A stretch of DNA of 64,000 nucleotides, taken from NCBI RefSeq assembly GCF_038051925.1, contig NZ_CP150634.1, positions 2,550,300 through 2,614,299 of the forward strand. The letters are read 5' to 3'. Positions 57,123 through 64,000 of this stretch are shown here, one piece after another. The stretch is from Methylotuvimicrobium sp. KM2. GTDB taxonomy: Bacteria > Pseudomonadota > Gammaproteobacteria > Methylococcales > Methylomonadaceae. Numbering within the stretch: the first letter of the stretch is position 1; each line of letters opens with the position of its first letter. The notes beneath the pieces are model-generated. The model was not told the DNA's origin and did no database searches. It worked only from the letters and a program-made list of their open reading frames with translations. The position numbers and the translations under genes were made by a program.

Positions 57123-57912
57123 ATTCCAGCCAATCCAGTTCAGCATCCGAGAAGCCTGCGATTATACGCATTTCGCGATTAAATGGGCCTTTCGGTTTGC
57201 CTTTGAAGTAATGATTGATAAGTTTTTTATAGGTTTCACTAGGGGCGAGCGATTGTTGGCGGCACTGATATTCGAACCATTTCGAACCTAATTGCACATG
57301 ACCGACTTCATCATTCAAAATTCGGGTTAAAATCGTCACGCCTTGAGCATGACCCAGCGCTTCAAGTTTTTCGATCATCGCCGGCGTTACATCCAGGCCG
57401 CGCGCTTCTAAGCAGCGCGGCACGATAGCCAATCTTGCTAACAAGTCGTTCCGGGTATCATGAGCATGATCCCATAAACCGCCATGTGCCGGCAAATCGC
57501 CATAATCGCAACCGAGTGTCGCAAGATGGTCGCTTAATAACGTGAAATGTTGCGCCTCTTCATTGGCTACCCGCAGCCAATCTCGATAAAACTCGTTGGG
57601 CAAACCGCGAAATCGGTAAATAATATCCCAGGCCAGATAAATTGCAACGAACTCGATATGCGCCAAGGCATGAAAAAATGCCGCAAGGCCTTCCGGAGTC
57701 GTCAATTGCCGGCGTGGCATTTGTTTCGGCGGCAGTAACCGAGGTTTATCGGGAAATTGCGTGGCTTCAATAGCTTTGGGCGTGTCTATCGGCTCATAGC
57801 CTAGCAAGCCCTCTTCGCAGAACCGCCAAGCCTGACGAGTGTGCAACAGTTTTTCCGGAATCGAGGCTTGAAACAAGCAGCTTTCGGCTATTTGAAATAG
57901 ATTTTTCATCAC
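57106..57912 (-). CDS. DUF455 family ferritin-like protein
   Basis: A 268-residue protein of the DUF455/COG2833 family, with a ferritin-like helical bundle and likely iron ligands in ALAHIEFVAIYLAWD, VANEEAQHFTLLSDHL and ILNDEVGHVQLG (ExxH motifs). Oxidase or hydroxylase chemistry is likely from the fold; substrate unknown. It overlaps nnrS. Confidence 0.85.
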   Translation of the reverse strand: MMKNLFQIAESCLFQASIPEKLLHTRQAWRFCEEGLLGYEPIDTPKAIEATQFPDKPRLLPPKQMPRRQLTTPEGLAAFFHALAHIEFVAIYLAWDIIYRFRGLPNEFYRDWLRVANEEAQHFTLLSDHLATLGCDYGDLPAHGGLWDHAHDTRNDLLARLAIVPRCLEARGLDVTPAMIEKLEALGHAQGVTILTRILNDEVGHVQLGSKWFEYQCRQQSLAPSETYKKLINHYFKGKPKGPFNREMRIIAGFSDAELDWLEYEQKQ

Positions 57913-57938
57913 TAAACGACTATCAAACGAACTTAACC

Positions 57939-58304
57939 ATGAATAAAATTAGGGATTTTTCACTTTTGGCTTTCTACTGCGGATTTATTTTTTTGCTATC
58001 GCATCAACCCTCATTACCGACGCCAATGTGGTTCGAACACCAGGATAAACTCTATCATGCCGGCGCTTATTTTATTCTAGCTTTATTTGCCTGGCGTTTT
58101 TTAAAGCATTTTATTTCTAAACCTTGGCTCTTGGCAGTCGTTAGCCTTATTTTCTGCAGCTTATACGGAATCAGCGACGAATGGCATCAATCTTTCGTCG
58201 ACGGACGTTCCTCGGATATTTATGACTGGATTGCCGATACGGTTGGCGCTGCAATTGCCCTATTCATTCTGTATAAATTCACAACGCGCGCCCGCTTCCG
58301 TTAA
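57939..58304 (+). CDS. VanZ family membrane protein
   Basis: A 121-residue protein with four helices and the family motifs DKLYHAGAYFILALFAW and YGISDEWHQSFVDGRSSDIYDWIAD. Although named after glycopeptide resistance, most members have no known link to it. Divergent from the DUF455 gene; the GNAT gene follows after 32 bases. Confidence 0.85.
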   Translation: MNKIRDFSLLAFYCGFIFLLSHQPSLPTPMWFEHQDKLYHAGAYFILALFAWRFLKHFISKPWLLAVVSLIFCSLYGISDEWHQSFVDGRSSDIYDWIADTVGAAIALFILYKFTTRARFR

Positions 58305-58336
58305 AATATCCGTTTTGTTAAAAGCAGGTTAACACG

Positions 58337-58936
58337 ATGTCTAACAACATACGCATTGAAAGATGGAGCGGAAAAGATTTGGAGAAATACATCTCCGACC
58401 TTGCTCGCCTTCGTATCGAAGTCTTTCATGATTTCCCCTATCTTTACGATGGCGATTACGACTATGAGAAGAAATATTTGCAAACCTATATCGATTGCCC
58501 GGAAAGTGTCATCGTACTGGCCTTCGACGGCGATAAAATCATCGGCGCATCAACCGCGATTCCCATGAAATATGAAACCGACGAAGTCAAAAAGCCTTTT
58601 ATCGAGCACGGCTATAACCCGGACGAAATCTTTTATTGCGGCGAGTCGGTTTTGAATAAAAATTATCGAGGCCTCGGCATCGGCGTCAAGTTTTTCGAAC
58701 AACGCGAAGCGCATGCGAATGACTTGGGCGGTTTCAAGCATATTTGTTTTTGTTGCGTCGAGCGGCCTGCCGACCATCCCCGCCGCCCCGCCGATTATGT
58801 CCCACTCGACAAGTTCTGGAACAGGCGCGGCTATTTCAAGCACCCGGAACTACAAACCACCTACAGCTGGAAAGACCTGGACGATGAAACCGAAACCCCT
58901 AAGCTGATGACATTCTGGTTGAAACATGACGATTAA
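58337..58936 (+). CDS. GNAT family N-acetyltransferase
   Basis: A 199-residue GNAT-fold enzyme. The acetyl-CoA site is in the strand-loop GESVLNKNYRGLGIGVKFFE (R-x2-GLG), after IIGASTAIPM. Its stop overlaps the start of the carbon-nitrogen hydrolase gene by 11 bases, so the products likely act together. Such GNAT plus amidohydrolase pairs, sometimes fused, occur in many bacteria; their substrate is not established. Confidence 0.85.
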   Translation: MSNNIRIERWSGKDLEKYISDLARLRIEVFHDFPYLYDGDYDYEKKYLQTYIDCPESVIVLAFDGDKIIGASTAIPMKYETDEVKKPFIEHGYNPDEIFYCGESVLNKNYRGLGIGVKFFEQREAHANDLGGFKHICFCCVERPADHPRRPADYVPLDKFWNRRGYFKHPELQTTYSWKDLDDETETPKLMTFWLKHDD

Positions 58937-59789
58937 AATAGCGGCTGCGCAATACGATATCGGCTTTCTCGAAAACTGGGCCAATTATCAAAGCAAAATC
59001 GAACGCTGGGTTCAGAAAGCCGCCGATGAAGGCGCAAAAATTTTAGTTTTCCCGGAATACGGCAGCATGGAATTAGCTTCGCTTTTTTCGGAAGAAATAT
59101 ACAAGTCGCTGGAAAAACAACTGGATGCCATGCAAAGCCTGCATGACGACTATGTCGACTTATATCGCTCTCTGGCGCAACAATATTCTTGCTATATTCA
59201 GGCTGGAACGTTTCCAGTCAAAATCGAAAACGGAGACTATCGAAATCGAGCATACTTATTCTGGCCCGATGGTCGCTACGATTTTCAAGATAAATTGCAG
59301 ATGACACGCTTCGAAAACGAGCAGTGGTTGATCAAAAGCGGTGAAGCATTAAAATGTTTCGACACCGACTACGGCAAAATCGCGATCAATGTTTGCTATG
59401 ACAGCGAATTCCCACTGCTGGCTAGAAAACAAGTCGAAGCCGGGGCAAACCTGATTTTGGTACCGAGTTGTACCGATACCGTGGCGGGTTATCATCGTGT
59501 GAGAATCGGTTGCCAGGCAAGAGCCTTGGAAAATCAATGCTTTGTCGTACAGTCGCCGACAGTCGGCAACGCCCCATGGTCGGAGGCGGTCGATGTCAAT
59601 GTGGGGGCGGCAGCGATTTATACGCCTGTCGATCGAGGGTTTCCAGACAACGGTATTGCGGCGATCGGTAAATTAAATGCCACGCAATGGGTCTATGCCG
59701 ATATTTCATTGACCGGGATTGCAAAAGTCCGTGCAGAAGGCCAAGTCTTTAATTACAGAGATTGGCCTTTGCAAGAAAGATTCATTTAA
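58926..59789 (+). CDS. Carbon-nitrogen hydrolase (nitrilase fold)
   Basis: A 287-residue amidase-like enzyme with the catalytic triad visible: Glu in ILVFPEYGSME, Lys in FQDKLQMTRFE and Cys in IAINVCYDSEFPLLARK. It cleaves a C-N bond in an unknown amide. It is translationally coupled to the GNAT gene and distinct from aguB. Confidence 0.9.
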   Translation: MTIKIAAAQYDIGFLENWANYQSKIERWVQKAADEGAKILVFPEYGSMELASLFSEEIYKSLEKQLDAMQSLHDDYVDLYRSLAQQYSCYIQAGTFPVKIENGDYRNRAYLFWPDGRYDFQDKLQMTRFENEQWLIKSGEALKCFDTDYGKIAINVCYDSEFPLLARKQVEAGANLILVPSCTDTVAGYHRVRIGCQARALENQCFVVQSPTVGNAPWSEAVDVNVGAAAIYTPVDRGFPDNGIAAIGKLNATQWVYADISLTGIAKVRAEGQVFNYRDWPLQERFI

Positions 59790-59799
59790 ATCAAATCCA

Positions 59800-60783
59800 T
59801 TAGTGGAAAATAGACTCAAAGGAATAGCCGCCGAATTCCAATATTTCTTTGAGTCTTTTTAAACCGTCCATCTGAATCTGCCTGACTCTTTCCCGAGTGA
59901 CCCCCAGCTCTTGGGCAACTTGCTCCAGAGTCGCCGACTCATGACCGCACAACCCATAGCGCCGACAAATGACTTCGCGTTGCTTTTCCGACAGCTGAAA
60001 GATCCAGTTCGTGACATTATCCTTGATACCTTCTTCTTGTAGGGTTTCGGTTGGAGACATACTCCATTCATCCGAAATCGAATCCACCAAGGGTTTATCG
60101 AAATCCTTCCCGGCCGGAACATCCACGGAGCTAACACGCTCGTTTAGTTTAAGCATTTTTTCGACGGTTTTGACGGGTTTATCAAGATGACGGGCGATAT
60201 CTTCGGCATTCGGTTCATGATCAAGAGTTTGCGCTAATTGTCTTTGCGCCTTGAGATAAACGTTCATCTCTTTAACAATATGGATCGGAAGCCTAATCGT
60301 ACGAGTCTGATTCATGATCGCTCGTTCAATGGTTTGTCTTATCCACCATGTGGCGTAAGTCGAAAACCTGAATCCTCGCTCGGGATCGAATTTTTCAACC
60401 GCCCTAATCAAGCCGAGATTGCCTTCTTCGATCAGATCCAGTAAAGGCAAGCCTCGATTTAAATAACGTCGAGAAATTTTTACGACTAGCCGAAGGTTGC
60501 TTTCGATCATGATTTTACGAGCCTCTTCATCGCCCCGTAAAACCCTTTTGCCGTACATTTTTTCTTGATCGGCAGTCAGTAATTTCGATCGACCCAGTTC
60601 ATTCAAATAAAAACGTGTAGCATCGAATGTATAATCATTCTGGGAATCGTCAACGACTACATCTTCAATAACAGATACTTCCTCGAGACACAAACTTTGA
60701 TCATCTTCATCTTCGAAAACGAGATCATCTGAGAACGCACCGTGCGGTTTAATGGAAGTAACCTCAACGAATTCTTCTTTCAT
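59800..60783 (-). CDS. rpoS: RNA polymerase sigma factor RpoS
   Basis: The stationary-phase and general stress sigma factor. The 327-residue protein has an acidic N-terminus, region 1.2 ([21 protein letters not shown]), region 2 ([35 protein letters not shown]), region 3 and region 4 with the helix-turn-helix [20 protein letters not shown]. It follows nlpD, as in other gamma-proteobacteria. The final Ser/Phe-rich end is normal. Confidence 0.96.
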   Translation of the reverse strand: MKEEFVEVTSIKPHGAFSDDLVFEDEDDQSLCLEEVSVIEDVVVDDSQNDYTFDATRFYLNELGRSKLLTADQEKMYGKRVLRGDEEARKIMIESNLRLVVKISRRYLNRGLPLLDLIEEGNLGLIRAVEKFDPERGFRFSTYATWWIRQTIERAIMNQTRTIRLPIHIVKEMNVYLKAQRQLAQTLDHEPNAEDIARHLDKPVKTVEKMLKLNERVSSVDVPAGKDFDKPLVDSISDEWSMSPTETLQEEGIKDNVTNWIFQLSEKQREVICRRYGLCGHESATLEQVAQELGVTRERVRQIQMDGLKRLKEILEFGGYSFESIFH

Positions 60784-60828
60784 TATTATTAACCCCCAGG
60801 TTAATCGGCTATTGCCGAAGTGGTTTCG

Positions 60829-61620
60829 TCAATTTTTCGGTAAATACTCGAGCGGATTCACCGGATTTCCGTTTTTTCTTATTTCGAAATGCAGCGCGGC
60901 TTGCCCCGACGCCGATTTACCAACTTCAGCTATTTTTTGGCCTTTTTCCACATATTCTCCCTCTTCGACCAGCAATAGACTGTTATTGGCATAAGCACTC
61001 ATGTACGTTTCATTATGTTTAACGATGAGTAGATTTCCATAGCCAATTAAACCTGTACCGCTATAAACGACTTTACCTGTTTCCGTCGCCTTAACCGACT
61101 GACCTAAACGACCTGAGATATCTATTCCTTTTCCACCGGATTGAGAAAATTTTTTTAGTACTTTTCCGGTAATCGGCCACTGCCAGTGCAACTTTAACAG
61201 TTTTTTCTTATCATTTGAAACTATTGATTTTTTTTGTGACGAATTTCTCTTTTTAACTGGGGCCCGCACTAAGCTTCCCGGGTCATTTGAAGGTTTGACG
61301 ATAGTAGGTTTTTCGGGACCTGGATCAAACATTTTGAGCGCCTGACCGACCAAAATTTTGTAGGGCGGTTTAATTCCGTTCCAGGCAGCAAGGACCTGAT
61401 AACCATGCCCAGATCGAAACCCAATTGAATAAAGCGTATCGCCCGGTTGGACGACATAATAAGCGGAGTCAATCGTAGCTTTAGCCGGTTCGGGCCTTGA
61501 TATGGAAGGGATCGTCGCAACTTCCGAATCCGGTAAAACAACCTGCCCGCAAGAAACAGCCCCCCCGGCAAGCATCAATACCCAGCAGTCACGACGTGCA
61601 ACTAATTTAAATAAAAACAT
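60829..61620 (-). CDS. nlpD: NlpD-like LysM/M23 peptidase-domain protein
   Basis: Cell-wall hydrolase activator. The 263-residue protein has an N-terminal lipoprotein-like signal (LMLAGGAVSC, Cys at 24), a LysM domain (about 52-98, YVVQPGDTLYSIG) and a C-terminal M23 domain (about 145-263, GKGIDISGRLGQSVKATETG; QAALHFEIRKNGNPVNPLEY). The M23 metal ligands are incomplete, as in activators such as NlpD and EnvC. Upstream of rpoS; nlpD often carries the main rpoS promoter. Confidence 0.9.
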   Translation of the reverse strand: MFLFKLVARRDCWVLMLAGGAVSCGQVVLPDSEVATIPSISRPEPAKATIDSAYYVVQPGDTLYSIGFRSGHGYQVLAAWNGIKPPYKILVGQALKMFDPGPEKPTIVKPSNDPGSLVRAPVKKRNSSQKKSIVSNDKKKLLKLHWQWPITGKVLKKFSQSGGKGIDISGRLGQSVKATETGKVVYSGTGLIGYGNLLIVKHNETYMSAYANNSLLLVEEGEYVEKGQKIAEVGKSASGQAALHFEIRKNGNPVNPLEYLPKN

Positions 61621-62120
61621 CAGGCTACATACTTTAATAACAAATCTTTTGCTTGATTGATCTTAGACGACAAATAACCCGACCCCCCTCGATCCGGGTG
61701 TAGTTTTTGCATTAACTTTCTATGCGCGGCGATAATATCCTGACGAGTTGCCCCTTGTTTTAGTCCTAAAATCTCGTAAGCTTCTTCGACCGACATCGAG
61801 GCATTGCTAGATCTCGAATAATGGCGTGCTTCGCTGCTTTGCTTGCCCGATTTAAACATAAACCAAAGTTTCTGTAATGCTGGGGCATAGTACAGCAAAG
61901 CAGGAACAAACCTAGTCAAGACAGCAACCAAGATACCCAAAAATGCTATCAACCAATTAAGCTTTCCTGTCGCGCCAAGATATAGCAAAACCAATCCGAT
62001 GAAAACGGCGATTATCAGTTTTATATAACGAGCCACAACTTCAGGTGGACGGCTTAAAAACCCGCGTAATAACCAAAAAAAGACCGCTAGCGCCAATAAC
62101 GCCAAATAGATCCGAATCAA
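61620..62120 (-). CDS. Membrane-anchored J-domain protein
   Basis: A 166-residue protein with two or three N-terminal helices (about 1-25, 30-85) and a C-terminal J domain (about 110-166, VEEAYEILGLKQGATRQDII) with HPD in KLMQKLHPDRGGSGYL. It would stimulate DnaK at the membrane, like mitochondrial Tim14/Pam18. Its stop overlaps the nlpD start by one base, so it is in the nlpD-rpoS unit. Confidence 0.87.
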   Translation of the reverse strand: MIRIYLALLALAVFFWLLRGFLSRPPEVVARYIKLIIAVFIGLVLLYLGATGKLNWLIAFLGILVAVLTRFVPALLYYAPALQKLWFMFKSGKQSSEARHYSRSSNASMSVEEAYEILGLKQGATRQDIIAAHRKLMQKLHPDRGGSGYLSSKINQAKDLLLKYVA

Positions 62121-62192
62121 AAATACTCTCCGATTAAAATGATCCGCTTATTGAAATAATTGTAATTATTCAGCATAAGTCATGTATGAGAA

Positions 62193-62292
62193 GGTGTCAG
62201 GCATTGATTTATAAAGCTGTCTGCAACAGGACGTTGCAGTCAGAGCTTACAGGGATGTATTCACGCGTCCTTAGAAATCAATGCCTGACACC
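62193..62292 (+). repeat. Family J palindromic repeat
   Basis: 100 bases with 18-bp inverted ends GGTGTCAGGCATTGATTT / AAATCAATGCCTGACACC, an inner hairpin CTGCAAC..GTTGCAG and a core ACAGGGATGTATTCACGCGT resembling that of families A and C. Single copy in this window. It fills most of the gap between the J-domain gene and mobB. Confidence 0.75.
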
Positions 62293-62392
62293 AACCTACC
62301 GAATACGCTGAATAGCTACAAATAATTGCATATTAAACCTTAAGACCCTATCTTAGTTCCGAATTTTTCCAGATTACAGTAATTAGTCGACC

Positions 62393-62923
62393 ATGCTACA
62401 AACTCATATTCCTATCCTCGGTTTCGCTGCATTCAGCGGAACCGGTAAGACCACCTTATTAACACAATTGATACCCATTCTCAAAAATCATAAGCTACGA
62501 ATCGGTTTAATCAAACACAGCCATCATAATTTCGAGATCGACCAACCGGGCAAGGACAGTTATCGATTGCGCAAGGCGGGGGCCCTAACCGTGCTATTGG
62601 CATCAAAACACCGGCGCGCAATCATTACTGAAATCGAACCGGCACAAGAACCTAAGCTTGCCGACCAGCTACAAGTTATCGATCAAGTCAACCTGGATCT
62701 CATTTTAGTCGAAGGCTTCAAGGCTGAATTATTTCCAAAAATCGAAATCCATAGACCAGTGCTAAACAAACCACTAATGTATCCGAACGACCCTAGTATT
62801 ATCGCCGTTGCATCGGATAGCCCGCTCGAATTACCAAAACATTTACTCGGTTTCGACTTAAACAATCCGAACATGATAGCCGACTACATTTTAAACCAAT
62901 TCTTGGAGCACAAGCATGATTGA
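62393..62923 (+). CDS. mobB: Molybdopterin-guanine dinucleotide biosynthesis protein MobB
   Basis: A 176-residue GTP-binding helper of cofactor assembly. P-loop SGTGKTT (15-21), then LIKHSHHNFEIDQPGKDSYR and the LILVEGFKAELFPKIEIHR segment typical of MobB. Its last eight bases overlap the moeA start. Confidence 0.93.
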   Translation: MLQTHIPILGFAAFSGTGKTTLLTQLIPILKNHKLRIGLIKHSHHNFEIDQPGKDSYRLRKAGALTVLLASKHRRAIITEIEPAQEPKLADQLQVIDQVNLDLILVEGFKAELFPKIEIHRPVLNKPLMYPNDPSIIAVASDSPLELPKHLLGFDLNNPNMIADYILNQFLEHKHD

Positions 62924-64000
62924 TGCCTGCATTCAAAAAGAAAACCGTCTGCTGACTCTTGAGGAGACGTTGGCTCGAATCGAATCGTCAATAGAACCGA
63001 TAATCGACGCTGAGAAGGTTAATTTACACGATGCGTTAGGCAGGGTTTTGGCGGAACCGGTCATGTCTCCTATCAATCTGCCTTATCACAATAATGCTTC
63101 AATGGATGGATATGCGCTAGCCAGCTCCGATATCAATCCCGACCACCCGTTCAGCTTAAACCTAATCGGTACTTCATGGGCCGGTCGTCCCTATGACGGA
63201 AGTATTTTACCCGGGCAATGCGTCAGAATTTTTACCGGCGGAGTTGTACCGGAAGCACTCGATACCGTTGTCATGCAAGAGCATGTGCAAAGAATCGGCG
63301 AAATCGTGCATTTTCCGGCCAAGGTTCAAGCCTTGCAACACGTCAGAATCGCCGGAGAAGATATCGCAAAAAATGCTCTCCTGATAACCGCACCGAAACG
63401 ACTGTCCGCTATCGACCTTGGCTTGCTGGCATCGGCAGGCATTTATCAAGTCAACGTAAAACGCAAAATTAAAATCGCCTTCCTATCAACCGGCGACGAG
63501 TTGACACCGCTTGGTCAATCCTTGGCTCCCGGAAATATATACGACAGCAATCGCTATATGCTGAGCGCATTACTAAAAGAAGAAGCCTTCTCAACTACTG
63601 ATTTGGGTGTTGTTCCGGACGATAAGGACCGGCTCGAAAATCTGTTGATCGAGGCTGCCGATACTCATGATGCGATTATAACCACCGGCGGCGCTTCAGT
63701 TGGCGAAGCCGACTATATCCAAGAAATACTGAACACAATCGGACAGGTTGAACTTTGGAAAATAGCGGTTAAACCCGGAAAACCGCTCGCGTTTGGTTCG
63801 ATCGGCGATTGCCGACTTTTCGGATTACCCGGAAATCCGGTCTCGGTGGTTTTAGCTTTTCAGCGTATTGTCATACCGGGGCTTCGGCTCATGGCTGGAT
63901 TATCAGCGGAAAAACCACTGCAATTAACTGCGATTTGTCAGGAATCTATTAAAAAATCCCCCGGCAGACTTGAGTTTATAAGAGGAATTTTATCGCAATC
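62916..64000 (+). CDS. moeA: Molybdopterin molybdenumtransferase MoeA (cut by window end)
   Basis: Inserts molybdate into molybdopterin. Reads MIDACIQKENRLLTLEE from ATG 62916, then NLPYHNNASMDGYALASSD, the FTGGVVPEALDTVVMQEH segment, IAFLSTGDELTPLG, TTGGASVGEADYI and FGLPGNPVSVVLAFQ, all MoeA landmarks. About 361 of about 410 residues are present; the end lies beyond the window. It overlaps mobB, so the two are coupled. The cell still makes molybdenum cofactor although the fdh pieces elsewhere are decayed. Confidence 0.95.
   Translation, partial: MIDACIQKENRLLTLEETLARIESSIEPIIDAEKVNLHDALGRVLAEPVMSPINLPYHNNASMDGYALASSDINPDHPFSLNLIGTSWAGRPYDGSILPGQCVRIFTGGVVPEALDTVVMQEHVQRIGEIVHFPAKVQALQHVRIAGEDIAKNALLITAPKRLSAIDLGLLASAGIYQVNVKRKIKIAFLSTGDELTPLGQSLAPGNIYDSNRYMLSALLKEEAFSTTDLGVVPDDKDRLENLLIEAADTHDAIITTGGASVGEADYIQEILNTIGQVELWKIAVKPGKPLAFGSIGDCRLFGLPGNPVSVVLAFQRIVIPGLRLMAGLSAEKPLQLTAICQESIKKSPGRLEFIRGILSQ

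Overview
The window looks like chromosome of a gamma-proteobacterial type I methanotroph (Methylococcaceae; Methylomicrobium/Methylotuvimicrobium-like, inferred). The main reasons are a fused hexulose-phosphate synthase/isomerase of the ribulose monophosphate pathway, a PQQ-linked carrier/hydrolase pair, exopolysaccharide genes of the exosortase-A type, and gamma-proteobacterial gene orders (hrcA-grpE-dnaK-dnaJ-dapB, nlpD-rpoS, nadK-recN). I saw no rRNA, tRNA or CRISPR array.

Layout. 0-6.7 kb: ssb, an MFS exporter, hps-phi, a small zinc-ribbon protein and proS. 6.8-16 kb: signalling genes, namely a MASE1-CHASE-PAS-GGDEF-EAL protein, a MASE1-CHASE hybrid kinase broken by one in-frame TGA, a cytochrome c, a YihY membrane protein and a PilZ protein. 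16.6-25.7 kb: a minus-strand polysaccharide block (nucleotide-sugar dehydrogenase, epimerase, glycosyltransferase, asparagine-synthase-type amidotransferase) running into a cassette of exported protein, PqqD-like chaperone, HprK-related kinase and nucleotidyltransferase. Two 8-copy heptamer arrays lie just before two start codons here. 26-37 kb: housekeeping and small envelope genes (NUDIX, glucose-dehydrogenase-like, htpX, mobA, lipoproteins, SoxYZ-like carrier and metallohydrolase, LysR), with decayed pieces of a formate dehydrogenase locus (fdhD-like and fdh alpha C-terminus). 37-48.5 kb: dapB, the HrcA heat-shock operon with CIRCE, nadK, recN and the agmatine-to-putrescine pair aguA/aguB. 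48.5-50.4 kb: stacked repeats holding an IS110-family element. 50.4-64 kb: an MscK-type channel, an IS4-family element, NnrS and DUF455, VanZ, GNAT plus amidohydrolase, rpoS-nlpD-J-domain protein, mobB and a moeA cut by the window end.

The intergenic DNA is full of palindromic repeats, here called families A-J. Several have unrelated ends but share one core (near CTACATGGACGTATTCACGG). A smaller hairpin unit (family B) is inserted at the same tetranucleotide of that core in four places, with 1 to 3 units. The IS110 element sits in a family A copy at a CT dinucleotide. Its 248-base leader contains short segments matching both the target and the element's own ends in the order expected of a bridge RNA, the strongest sign of an RNA-guided mobile system in the window. 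A 165-bp MITE upstream of nadK shares the ends and 11-bp target duplication of the IS4-family element, so it is a likely non-autonomous derivative.
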